Shown: piece after piece, positions 47,609-55,642 of the stretch
Position numbering within the stretch: the stretch's first letter is position 1
Layout of the letters: every line of letters begins with the position of its first letter
Assembly (NCBI GenBank): GCA_044238145.1
Contig: JBIIDT010000002.1
Location: 1 to 64,000 of the forward strand
Length of the DNA stretch: 64,000 bases
From: QWPN01 sp044238145
GTDB taxonomy: Bacteria > Planctomycetota > Planctomycetia > Pirellulales > UBA1268
Direction: 5' to 3'
The notes under the pieces: model-generated
The model's database searches: none
The model's input: only the letters and a program-made list of their open reading frames with translations
What the model was told of the DNA's origin: nothing
Program-made: the position numbers and the translations under genes

Positions 47609-48748
47609 TCACTGCTGGGCGCGGAGCGGCAGGGCCGCCGTCGGGTAGGCCGGGCGGAAGGTGGCGGGGCGGCCGCCGAGGTCGGCGGGCTGCCACGACG
47701 TGGTGTGGCTGGTCGGGTCGAGCAGTCGCGGGTAGAGGCCCGAGGTGCCCGAGGTGCCGGACGCGGCCGGCGGGGCGGCCGTGCCGCTGGCGGGACCGGC
47801 GGCCGGGGCCGGGGCGGCGGGCAGCGCCGGCGGCGGAACGGCGGGCGCTGCCGGGGCCGTCGCCGCGTTCGGTGCGGTGGCCTTCGGCTCGATCGGGATC
47901 GGCCGCAGCGGCGGCATGGCCGGGGCCGGCGCCGGCCGCTGGGCCGTGGTCGGGTCGAGGACCGGCGCCGCGGCCGGGGCGGCGGGATGAGCGGGAGCCG
48001 GCGCCGTGTAGGCCGGGACAGGGTAGTAGCTCGGCGCGGTCTGCACGGGGGCGGCGGCCGGAGCCGGGTAGTAGGCCTGGCCGACGGCGGGCGGCAGGAT
48101 CGGCCGCTGCTGCTGGAACGTCGTTCCGCCGGGGGCCGCGTTGATCGTCGGGGGGTTGATGCTGCTCTGCCCGGGGCCGAGCTGGTTCGAGACGTCGGTG
48201 CCAGCGGCCCCCCAGGCCTGCGGCGTGGTCGTGATCGGGGCCTGGAACGGGCTGGCGCCGGCCGCGGGCGGAGCCACGACCGCGCCAGGAGCGGGATAGG
48301 CCACCGGGGCCGGCATGCCGGCGGCCGGTGCGCCGGGCTGCATCTGCACGTACTTCGTGCTCGTCACGGCGCGGTACTGCGTCACGGGGACGTTGACCGC
48401 CTGCTGCACGTACTGGGTGACGGGCTGCATGCACTCCTGCGGGCAGCCGGTGCAGGGGTCGATCTCGCACGACGGCTTGTAGGTCGTGACCGGGACGGTC
48501 TTGTACTCGGTGCGGTAGGTCGTCTCGGGGACGTAGCTCACCTGCTGCACCGGCACCATGACCGGCGGCGGGGGCGCGGGGATCGGCGCGACGATCGGGG
48601 CCACGGGGGCGACGGCGTAGACCGGCGGCTTGCGAAAGCAGGCGCCGCAGCCGGCGAAGAAGTCGCCGAAGCAGCACTGGGCGATCGCGGCCTCGGGCGC
48701 TACGGCGCAGGCCAGCAGCAGGGCGGCGAACGTGGATCGCATCTTCAT
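47609..48748 (-). CDS. secreted proline/alanine-rich protein
   Basis: A protein of 379 residues with a signal peptide (cleavage near AIAQ, residue 24), then a Cys-rich patch (CCFGDFFAGCGACF) and a second Cys cluster (CEIDPCTGCPQEC). The 'TTYRTEYKTVPVTTYKP' segment (Y-R-T-E-Y-K-T-V) resembles planctomycete proteins with repeated Tyr/Thr/Val motifs. From about residue 140 onward it is a low-complexity Pro/Ala/Gly region. It is probably structural and located in the envelope. Function is unknown. Its 3' end is 37 bp from the polX start, on the same strand. Confidence 0.75.
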   Translation of the reverse strand: MKMRSTFAALLLACAVAPEAAIAQCCFGDFFAGCGACFRKPPVYAVAPVAPIVAPIPAPPPPVMVPVQQVSYVPETTYRTEYKTVPVTTYKPSCEIDPCTGCPQECMQPVTQYVQQAVNVPVTQYRAVTSTKYVQMQPGAPAAGMPAPVAYPAPGAVVAPPAAGASPFQAPITTTPQAWGAAGTDVSNQLGPGQSSINPPTINAAPGGTTFQQQRPILPPAVGQAYYPAPAAAPVQTAPSYYPVPAYTAPAPAHPAAPAAAPVLDPTTAQRPAPAPAMPPLRPIPIEPKATAPNAATAPAAPAVPPPALPAAPAPAAGPASGTAAPPAASGTSGTSGLYPRLLDPTSHTTSWQPADLGGRPATFRPAYPTAALPLRAQQ

Positions 48749-48967
48749 CGCACTCTCCTCGGTCCAGGGGCCACGGGAAGGAACTTCCCTTCGACCTCCA
48801 AGCGTAGGTTGCCCCGCACGGTGCCTGCGCCGGAAAAACGCCCGCGCGATTCATGAATTTCCGGTCGCGCCCCGGCGCGACCGGCACGGCGAGTGCGACC
48901 GGCATATCCGGATCGTTCCCACCCGGGCGGCAGGGGACGGCCGTCGCCAGGGCCGCGGCGGCGTCGA

Positions 48968-49606
48968 TCAGTGGCCGCAGGCCGGGACGCCGGCGGTCGC
49001 GGTCCGCTCGTAGCGATCGTACAGGTCGAAGAGCGACGCCCGCAGGTCGCCCCCGTGCCGCGCGAAGGCGGCGGTGACATCCGCCGTGCCGATCCGGTCG
49101 CCGCGGTCCGGCAGCCGGGCGACGATCGCCGCGAGCAGGTCGCCGGATGTCTCGCACGCGTGGAGCACCGGCAGCCCCGCCGCCCCGTGGCTCGTGACGA
49201 GCAGCCGCCGACTCAGCAGGCGGGCCGCCCGCTGCAGCAGCCAGCGGCCGGGCCCCAGGCTTTCCCAGCCGTCGACGCAGATCCACGTCCCGGCCGGCGG
49301 CCCGCCGATGGCCGCCAGGGTCGCCGGCAGGTCGGCCCAGCCTCGGGCCCGCACGAGCCGCACCGCCTGCCCCGCGGCGGCGAGAGCCTCGGCGAGGGCC
49401 ACGAGCAGCGTGGTCTTGCCGTGACCGTGAGGGCCGACGACGGCTGCCGAGCCGAGCGACTGCAGGCGGCCGACGAGGGTCGCGATGTCGAGCGGCCGGC
49501 CGTCGCGATCGAGCGGCGGCACGGCGCCCGGCCGCGTGAACCGTGTGGCGAACGGGTTGCCCGGCGGGCGGTCCGACCGGCGGCGAGCCGCGACGACGAC
49601 GTTCAT
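48968..49606 (-). CDS. small P-loop ATPase of a three-gene unit
   Basis: A protein of 212 residues from the ATG at 49606. The N-terminus is SDRPPGNPFATRFTRPG. Walker A is GPHGHGKTT (about 57-65), Walker B-like is TWICVDGWESL (about 106-116), and the sensor-like LLVTSHGAAGL is near 135. The C-terminal part is helical. It looks like a minimal STAND/AAA-type NTPase without further domains. The start codon overlaps the stop of the upstream gene (ATGA), so it is third in a coupled run with the arrestin-like and DUF3592 genes. The partner and substrate are unknown. Confidence 0.78.
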   Translation of the reverse strand: MNVVVAARRRSDRPPGNPFATRFTRPGAVPPLDRDGRPLDIATLVGRLQSLGSAAVVGPHGHGKTTLLVALAEALAAAGQAVRLVRARGWADLPATLAAIGGPPAGTWICVDGWESLGPGRWLLQRAARLLSRRLLVTSHGAAGLPVLHACETSGDLLAAIVARLPDRGDRIGTADVTAAFARHGGDLRASLFDLYDRYERTATAGVPACGH

Positions 49607-50028
49607 GGCGCCCCCGGCGCGGGCAGTCGGGCCGGCGGGACGCCGCCGACGTCGAACACGTGCTCGGACACAAAGTCCCGCGCGGCCGGAAAGAAGATCC
49701 GCACACGGGCGCACCAGCGCACCTTCACGATCACGCCCTCGTACGAGAGCGGGCTCGCCGGCAGGCGCGACGTGAACTCGCCGGCGCCGTCCGCGGGCAC
49801 GGCGGCCTCCTCGAGCCGCTCGAAGAAGTGGACGCCGATGTCCTCTTCGCCCTTGCCCTCGGTGTACCAGAGGAGCGAATGCTCGACCGCCCGGATCCGC
49901 TCGTCGCCCACGCCATCGATGCGGTAGCGGATGCGGCACTCGTCGCCCGGCCCGTAGCGCCGATCGGGGCGGTCGAACTGCACGGCGACGACGGGCGTGG
50001 GCTGCCGCCCCTCCGGTCCACGGCTCAT
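49603..50028 (-). CDS. arrestin/Spo0M-like beta protein (141 aa)
   Basis: A soluble protein of 141 residues, predicted almost all-beta: VVAVQFDRPDRRYGPGDECRI, RAVEHSLLWYTEGKGEEDIGV and YEGVIVKVRWCARVRIFFP. The alternation and the 'Y.GV.V.VRW..RV' strand pair resemble one half of an arrestin or Spo0M fold. It overlaps the genes on both sides by 4 bp. The fold guess is inference only. Confidence 0.65.
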   Translation of the reverse strand: MSRGPEGRQPTPVVAVQFDRPDRRYGPGDECRIRYRIDGVGDERIRAVEHSLLWYTEGKGEEDIGVHFFERLEEAAVPADGAGEFTSRLPASPLSYEGVIVKVRWCARVRIFFPAARDFVSEHVFDVGGVPPARLPAPGAP

Positions 50029-51332
50029 GAAAGCTCCCCGGCGGCGGGCGGCGACGGGAAGACCACGAGCGGAAAGACGCGGCGGAAGGGGGGCCAGCCG
50101 GTGGGCGTGCCGCGGACCACGATCATCCACCGCACCGAGTTGTGCTCGGACGCGAACGAATGCATCGCGGTGGCGGGCAGGTTCACCGTGGCGTGGGCCT
50201 CGAAACGCGTCCCCGGCGAGAGCTGCACCTCCCGCCAGCCGTGGATCGGCTGTCGCCAGACGACGAGCCGCTCGCTGCGGGTGTCGGTGCCCTGCCGGAA
50301 GGTCGCCTGCTCCTCGAGTTCGAGGTCGAGGGCGATCTCGCGGAACACGCCCACGCCCGCCTGGGCCACCATCAGGCCATAGCTGCCCCCGGGCCGCAGC
50401 GGGTGGTCGGCGATCTCGAGCTGCGTCGTGCCCACGGCGGTGGCGAGGATGAAGCCCCGGATGAAGACCGTGATGCCGGCGACGCCCACCACCGCGAACG
50501 GGAGGAGGAGGGCGAACAGGAGCCAATCCCGCCGTCCTCCGATGAGGTCGATGCCGGCCTGCACGGCGAACACCGCCAGCACGGCGTTCCAGAGCAGGGC
50601 GAACAGGCCGAAGCCGAGGAGCGTCCAGTTTTCCGGGCTCTCGATCGGCAGGCGGTAGCGGAGGATCGTGCCGGGCGAGTTCATCAGGTCGTCGCAGGCG
50701 GGCACGCCCGGGTGATCGGGCGCGGCCCGTGGAGCGTGACCGAGCGGATGGAACAGGTCGGTGATCCCCGCGGCGACGGCCTGGTGCTCCTCCGACTTGC
50801 CCCAGCGGCTCACCGCCCGCAGCAGCCCCGTGCCGCCGAAGGCGACCAGCGCTCCCGGCAGCAGCAGCGCGAGCAGCCACGTCGGCCAGTTGTAGCCACG
50901 CTGGAGCACGAGCGTGCCCGGGGCGGCCGGGTCGTACCACGCCGGCACTTCGGCGCCGAGTTTCCAGGCCGCCAGCCTGCGGATGGCCGCGTCGCGATCC
51001 CCGCCCGTGGCCACCGGAGCCGGATAGGCCCAGGCTTCCCGCGGGTCGCCCGCGGCCTGGTAGCGGACGAGGACGGCCGGATGCCACGAGCCGGGCGGCC
51101 GGTCGGCGACCCGCCGCTCGATCCGCCGGCCGACGACCGTACCCGTGGTGGCCAGGTAATCGTGGTTGATCCGCCACTCCGGCACCGCCACGCCGGAGAC
51201 GAGCAGGCCGCCAAAGACCAGCCCCACGAGGAGCAAGGCCGCGTGGAAGGCGGCGTCGCCGACCGTGCCCCAGGCCTGAGAGCCCGTCCGCCGGTGGCCG
51301 CGCTTCTTGCCGAAAATCCGCGGCAGCCTCAC
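50025..51332 (-). CDS. DUF3592-type membrane protein with arrestin-like C-terminus
   Basis: A protein of 435 residues. Predicted membrane helices lie near 27-48 (FHAALLLVGLVFGGLLVSGVA), 150-170 and a pair at about 240-300. Between the first two is a DUF3592-like extracytoplasmic segment (GTVVGRRIERRV...VLVRYQAAGD...LGAEVPAWYDPAAPG). The C-terminal 120 residues are beta-rich, with HNSVRWMIVVRGTPTG and VFPLVVFP, resembling the C-half of arrestin-like proteins. It is the first gene of a coupled trio with 49603-50028 and 48968-49606. Confidence 0.72.
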   Translation of the reverse strand: MRLPRIFGKKRGHRRTGSQAWGTVGDAAFHAALLLVGLVFGGLLVSGVAVPEWRINHDYLATTGTVVGRRIERRVADRPPGSWHPAVLVRYQAAGDPREAWAYPAPVATGGDRDAAIRRLAAWKLGAEVPAWYDPAAPGTLVLQRGYNWPTWLLALLLPGALVAFGGTGLLRAVSRWGKSEEHQAVAAGITDLFHPLGHAPRAAPDHPGVPACDDLMNSPGTILRYRLPIESPENWTLLGFGLFALLWNAVLAVFAVQAGIDLIGGRRDWLLFALLLPFAVVGVAGITVFIRGFILATAVGTTQLEIADHPLRPGGSYGLMVAQAGVGVFREIALDLELEEQATFRQGTDTRSERLVVWRQPIHGWREVQLSPGTRFEAHATVNLPATAMHSFASEHNSVRWMIVVRGTPTGWPPFRRVFPLVVFPSPPAAGELS

Positions 51333-51353
51333 GAACGACCCCCCCGGCCGCGG

Positions 51354-51656
51354 TCAGCCCGCCTGGGCGACCGCCTCCGCACGCTTGGCTTCCACATCGT
51401 CCGCCGGCCGCTGGGTGCGGAAGAAACCGATCTTCTCCAGGGCCTTGTAGACCTCCTCCAGCGTCTTCTCGCCGAAATTGGAGATCGAGAGCAGGTCGGC
51501 GCGGGTGCAGTTGAGCAGGTCGTGCACGGTGAAGATGCCCCGCTCCTCGAGGCAGTTGGTGGTGCGGACGGACAGCCCGATCTCGGCCGTACTCATTTCG
51601 AGTTTCTCGGCCATCTCGTCCGATTGCGTCAGGTTCTTGTACGGAATGCGCGGCAT
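51354..51656 (-). CDS. free-standing RNA polymerase alpha-CTD-like protein
   Basis: A protein of 100 residues from the ATG at 51656. Residues about 25-80 match the C-terminal domain of RpoA: IGLSVRTTNCLEERGIF, HDLLNCTRADLLSISNFG and EKTLEEVYKALEKIGF. The DNA-contacting positions equivalent to E. coli R265, N268, C269, G296 and K298 are kept; K271 is Glu, K297 is Glu and S299 is Thr. No alpha-NTD is present, so it is not the core subunit. It may bind UP-element-like DNA or regulators. It is divergent from the helicase gene. Confidence 0.85.
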   Translation of the reverse strand: MPRIPYKNLTQSDEMAEKLEMSTAEIGLSVRTTNCLEERGIFTVHDLLNCTRADLLSISNFGEKTLEEVYKALEKIGFFRTQRPADDVEAKRAEAVAQAG

Positions 51657-51844
51657 GGGGTCCCTCCCGTGCGTGTCGATCCTCGGTTCGCCGGACCGGT
51701 GCGCCTGTCGCACCCGTTCCCGGCCGCGGGAATATAATCGATGGCGACGAAAACCGGCTACCTGGGGCGGCCCGGGGCGGAGGGGCGCTTGCCCCACTCG
51801 CCGGGTCAGCCCGGCTTCACGTTCGCCGGCGATGCGGAGAAAGC

Positions 51845-54244
51845 GTGTCCTTTTCCCTGGCAGGGCTGAACGAATCGCAGCGGCGCGCGGCCACGCACGT
51901 CGAGGGGCCGCTGTTGGTGCTGGCAGGCCCCGGCAGCGGCAAGACCCGCGTCGTGACCCATCGGGTGGCCCACCTGATCGCGGCGGGCGTGCCGGCGCAC
52001 ACGATCGTGGCCCTGTCGTTCACGAACAAGGCGGCCGATGAGATGCGCCGGCGGGTGGCCGAACTGGTCGGGCCGCAGCCGGTCGAGATGGGCACGTTCC
52101 ACCGCTTCGCCGCCCGGCTGCTGCGGCGTCACGCCCGGCAGGTGGGGCTGACGAGCGACTATTCGATCTTCGACACCGACGACGCCCACGCGGTGCTCAA
52201 GCGGGCCGCGAAGAAGCTCGGCCTGCCCCTGTCCCACACGCCGATCGACCGCATCGCGGGGATCATCAGTCGGGCCAAGAACGACCTGCTCACACCCCAG
52301 TCGTTCGAACCCCGCTGGGGCCGGCCGGCCGACGAGGTGGCCCAGCGGCTGTGGCCGGTGTATCAGGAGTTCCTCCTCCGGGCCAACGCGGTCGACTTCG
52401 ACGACCTGCTCGTCCACGTGGCCCGGCTGCTGGCCGACGACCCCGGGCTGCGGGCGGCCCTCGACGACCGGCACCGCTTCATCCTCGTCGACGAGTACCA
52501 GGACACCAACGCCGTCCAGTACTGCATCCTCCGCGGCCTGTCGATCGACCACCCGCACCTGGCCGTCACCGGCGATCCCGACCAGGCGATCTACGGCTGG
52601 CGCGGGGCGAGCATTCGCAACATCCTCGAGTTCGAGCGCGACTATCCCGCCGCCGCGGTCGTGAAGCTAGAGCGGAATTATCGCAGCACCGCCAACATCC
52701 TCGGCACCGCCGACCGGCTCATCGCCCACAACGCCCGCCGCAAGCCGAAGCGGCTCGTGACCGATGCGCCGCCTGGTGCTCCGGTGCGGATCGTGCTCGA
52801 CGCCTCGGGCCACGACGAGGCCGACCGGATCGCCGCCGAGATCGCCGCCGCGGTGCGCGAGGGCCGCCGCGGCCCGCGCGACTTCGCGATCCTGTTCCGC
52901 ACCAACGCGCTGTCGCGGTCGATCGAGGTCGCGCTCCGCGGCCGGGGCATCCCCTACCAGCTCGTCCGCGGGCTCGAGTTCTTCCAGCGGCGCGAGATCC
53001 GCGACGTGGTCGCCTGGCTGCGGCTCCTGAAGAACCCGCGCGACGACGAGGCCTTCCTGCGCGTGGTCAACGTGCCGCCCCGCGGCATCGGCCGGCAGTC
53101 GCTCGACCGGCTGGCCGCCTGGGCCGACGACACGAAGTCGACGCGGCTCGAGGCCGCGGCCCAGGCGGCCCGGATTCAGGGGATGCCGGCCCGGGCGGCG
53201 ACCTCCCTGGCGGCGTTCGCCCGCCTCCACGCCCGGCTCGGGGAGACCGCTGGCCGCGAGGCCTCGGTCGCGACCCTCCTCGAGCGGGTGCTCGAGGACA
53301 CGGGCTACCGGCGGATGCTCGCCGAGGAGCAGGAGGACGACGAGGAGGGGCAGGACCGGCTGGCGAACGTCGAGGAACTGGTCACGGCCGCCCGGCAGTT
53401 CGACGCGGAGTTCCGCCCCGATCCCGCCGCCGGCCCCGAGGCCGTCGACCCGCTCGGCGGATTCCTGGAGACGACGGCGCTCGTCGCCGACACCGACGTC
53501 TGGGACCCGGGCAGCGAGCGGGTGGCCCTCATGACCTACCACGCCGCCAAGGGACTCGAGTTCCCGGTGGTGTACCTCGTGGCGATGGAGGATGGCATCC
53601 TGCCGCACGAGCGGAGCCTCGAGAACGCGGAGCAGCTCGAGGAGGAACGCCGGCTCGTGTTCGTGGGCATCACCCGCGGTCGCGAGGAGGTGCACGCCAG
53701 CGCCGCCCGGATGCGCGACTACCGCGGCACCCGCCGCGTCTCGGCGCCGAGCCTGTTCCTCACCGAGATGACCGGCAGCGAGACGGTGGTCACGGGCGCG
53801 GAGGCGCCGGCCGACGACGACGGCCCGCGGTTCGATCCCTTCGGCGACGCCGCCCGTCGATCCGCCGCCGAGGTCGACGAGTATTCGCAGCTGGCCGACG
53901 AGCCGGCACGGCCCGCGCCGGCCGCGCGGAGCCGGGCCGACGGCCTGGTGCTCGAACTCGACGACGCGCCGCCCGGAGAGCGGCCGCGGCGCCGCCGTGC
54001 CGCCGAGGCGGCCATCGAGCGGGCCACGGATCTCGCCCTGCGGATGGCCGGCCGGCAGCCGGCGGCCCGCGCCTACGAGGCGGGGCAGCGGGTGCGGCAC
54101 GCCGAGTACGGTGAGGGTGTGATCGCCGGGATCAGCGGCACCGGGCCGCGGGCGGTGGGCACCGTGATCTTCGACGGGCCGGCCGGCACGCGAAAGTTCA
54201 TCCTCGGCCACGGCGCCCTCGAGCCCGCCGAGGCGGCATCGTGA
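51845..54244 (+). CDS. pcrA: UvrD/PcrA-type 3'-5' DNA helicase
   Basis: A protein of 799 residues starting with GTG. Superfamily 1A motifs: Q-motif LNESQRRAATH, Walker A AGPGSGKTR, motif Ia TNKAADEM, Walker B DEYQDTN (about 216), motif III GDPDQAIYGWRGA, motif IV NYRST, motif V TYHAAKGLEFPVVYL and motif VI VGITRGREEVH. The C-terminus (about 750-799) has a small Tudor-like domain, RVRHAEYGEGVIAGI, that in PcrA binds RNA polymerase. It acts in repair and replication restart. It is followed directly by the DUF1559 gene. Confidence 0.95.
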   Translation: MSFSLAGLNESQRRAATHVEGPLLVLAGPGSGKTRVVTHRVAHLIAAGVPAHTIVALSFTNKAADEMRRRVAELVGPQPVEMGTFHRFAARLLRRHARQVGLTSDYSIFDTDDAHAVLKRAAKKLGLPLSHTPIDRIAGIISRAKNDLLTPQSFEPRWGRPADEVAQRLWPVYQEFLLRANAVDFDDLLVHVARLLADDPGLRAALDDRHRFILVDEYQDTNAVQYCILRGLSIDHPHLAVTGDPDQAIYGWRGASIRNILEFERDYPAAAVVKLERNYRSTANILGTADRLIAHNARRKPKRLVTDAPPGAPVRIVLDASGHDEADRIAAEIAAAVREGRRGPRDFAILFRTNALSRSIEVALRGRGIPYQLVRGLEFFQRREIRDVVAWLRLLKNPRDDEAFLRVVNVPPRGIGRQSLDRLAAWADDTKSTRLEAAAQAARIQGMPARAATSLAAFARLHARLGETAGREASVATLLERVLEDTGYRRMLAEEQEDDEEGQDRLANVEELVTAARQFDAEFRPDPAAGPEAVDPLGGFLETTALVADTDVWDPGSERVALMTYHAAKGLEFPVVYLVAMEDGILPHERSLENAEQLEEERRLVFVGITRGREEVHASAARMRDYRGTRRVSAPSLFLTEMTGSETVVTGAEAPADDDGPRFDPFGDAARRSAAEVDEYSQLADEPARPAPAARSRADGLVLELDDAPPGERPRRRRAAEAAIERATDLALRMAGRQPAARAYEAGQRVRHAEYGEGVIAGISGTGPRAVGTVIFDGPAGTRKFILGHGALEPAEAAS

Positions 54245-55014
54245 TGACGACGGAGAACCCCTACGAGCCGCCCCACAGCGACGAGCTCCGACCGGCACGC
54301 GGGTGCTCATGGATCACCTGGCTGGCTGTCGCAGGCGTCGGCGGGCTGATCCTCCTGGCGATCCTGCTCCCCATGTCGCGGCGTGACGTGCCCCAAGTGG
54401 CCCGCCGCTTCGCCTGCTCGAACAAACTCCGCCAGATCGCCCAGGCGATGCTGATGTACGAGCAGCAGCACGGTACCCTGCCGCCGGCCTGCACCCGCGA
54501 CGCCGAAGGCCGGCCGCTGCACAGTTGGCGGACGCTCATCCTGCCGTATCTCGAAGAAAAGGAACTCTTCGATACGATCGATCTGACGAAGCCGTGGGAC
54601 GACCCGGCCAACGCCGCGGCGGGCGGGCGGATGCCGAGCGTCTACCGCTGTCCCGGTGCGGAACTGCCGGCGGGGCGGACGACCTACATGGTCGTCGTGT
54701 CGCCCGAGGGCTGCTTCCGCCCGGATCGCTCCGTGACGCTCGACGAGGTGCCGAAGCCATCGCAGACGCTGCTCGTCGCGGAGTTCCCCATCGACGGCGC
54801 CGTGCCCTGGATGGCTCCGGAGGACGCCGACGAGGAGATGTTCGTGACGATGGGCCCGGGCAAGCCGCCGGCCCACGGCGGGGGCGTGACGAACATCGCC
54901 TTCGCGGACACACGCGTGCAGGCCGTCGTTCCCGGCGACACGACCGAGTTCGACGCGGACGTCCGCCGTGGCCTGATCAGCACCGCGGCGGAGACGCCGG
55001 CCGAGATCGAGTGA
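54244..55014 (+). CDS. DUF1559-family protein with membrane anchor
   Basis: A protein of 256 residues from the ATG at 54244, which overlaps the helicase stop. A transmembrane segment (WLAVAGVGGLILLAILLP, about 26-43) precedes the DUF1559 signature: CSNKLRQIAQAMLMYEQQHG, LPPA, SWRTLILPYLEE, Y-R-C-P and the closing A-H-G-G-G-V-T-N-I-A-F-A-D. DUF1559 proteins are a hallmark of planctomycetes and are relatives of type II secretion pseudopilins; this member lacks the canonical prepilin N-terminus. Function is unknown. Its last 38 bp overlap the convergent gene. Confidence 0.85.
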   Translation: MTTENPYEPPHSDELRPARGCSWITWLAVAGVGGLILLAILLPMSRRDVPQVARRFACSNKLRQIAQAMLMYEQQHGTLPPACTRDAEGRPLHSWRTLILPYLEEKELFDTIDLTKPWDDPANAAAGGRMPSVYRCPGAELPAGRTTYMVVVSPEGCFRPDRSVTLDEVPKPSQTLLVAEFPIDGAVPWMAPEDADEEMFVTMGPGKPPAHGGGVTNIAFADTRVQAVVPGDTTEFDADVRRGLISTAAETPAEIE

Positions 55015-55633
55015 GCAGCCACGCTTCGTGCGCCCCCAGCGGCCCGAGCCACGACGCCCAGGCCGAGACAGGGTAGAGCCAGTTCGCGTCGCAGCGGGCG
55101 AGGAATGCCATGCCGGCGATCAGCCGCAGCACCACGGCCGAGCAGAGGAGGATGAAGAGCCGCGTCATCCAGGCCTCGTGGGCCGCGAATTGCCGTTGCA
55201 ACGCCGCCCGCCAGCCGAGCACCGCGCAGGCGGCCGTCGCCACGGCCAGCGTCGCGAACCCGAGCCCCGCGACCACGCCGGTGGCTGCGAAGGCCGACAT
55301 CACGAGGCCGCTGGGCACGAGCACGAGCAGCACGACGCCCACCTGCACGCGGCCGAGTGCACGGTGCCAGACGGGCGCTCGGCGGCGCACGGTGGCGTTC
55401 AGCAGGGCCAGGCCGAGGAGGAGCGCGACCGGCCCCGCGACGAGATGGGCGTAGAACGCCCAGCGGTAGCCGCCCCGGAACGATGCTTCGCGGCCGACGA
55501 GAAAGTCGCTCGAGAAGTCGGGCGGCAGGTATCGCGGGTAGTTTCGCAGGATTCCGGCGAGCACCACGCACACGAGCAGCGCCGTCAGCGGCTTGAGCAG
55601 CGGCTGCGGATCGACGAGGAGGCCGGCACGCAC
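54977..55633 (-). CDS. DUF2306-like multi-pass membrane protein
   Basis: A protein of 218 residues starting with GTG. About six predicted helices are visible (PLTALLVCVVLAGIL; FYAHLVAGPVALLLGLALL; VGVVLLVLVPSGLVM; GLGFATLAVATAACAVLGW; LFILLCSAVVLRLIAGM). His residues at WRAFYAH-like, HRALGRV and AAHEAWM positions fit the DUF2306/cytochrome b561-like pattern in which helices carry conserved His. The family call is tentative. It overlaps the DUF1559 gene tail to tail by 38 bp and lies 9 bp after the next gene. Confidence 0.68.
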   Translation of the reverse strand: MRAGLLVDPQPLLKPLTALLVCVVLAGILRNYPRYLPPDFSSDFLVGREASFRGGYRWAFYAHLVAGPVALLLGLALLNATVRRRAPVWHRALGRVQVGVVLLVLVPSGLVMSAFAATGVVAGLGFATLAVATAACAVLGWRAALQRQFAAHEAWMTRLFILLCSAVVLRLIAGMAFLARCDANWLYPVSAWASWLGPLGAHEAWLLTRSRPASPPRC

Positions 55634-55642
55634 GGCGACACG

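Noticed and set aside
51733..51738. TATAAT between the alpha-CTD-like gene and pcrA
   Set aside because: No -35-like hexamer lies at 16-18 bp on either strand (GCACCC on the plus strand), so it is not called as a promoter.
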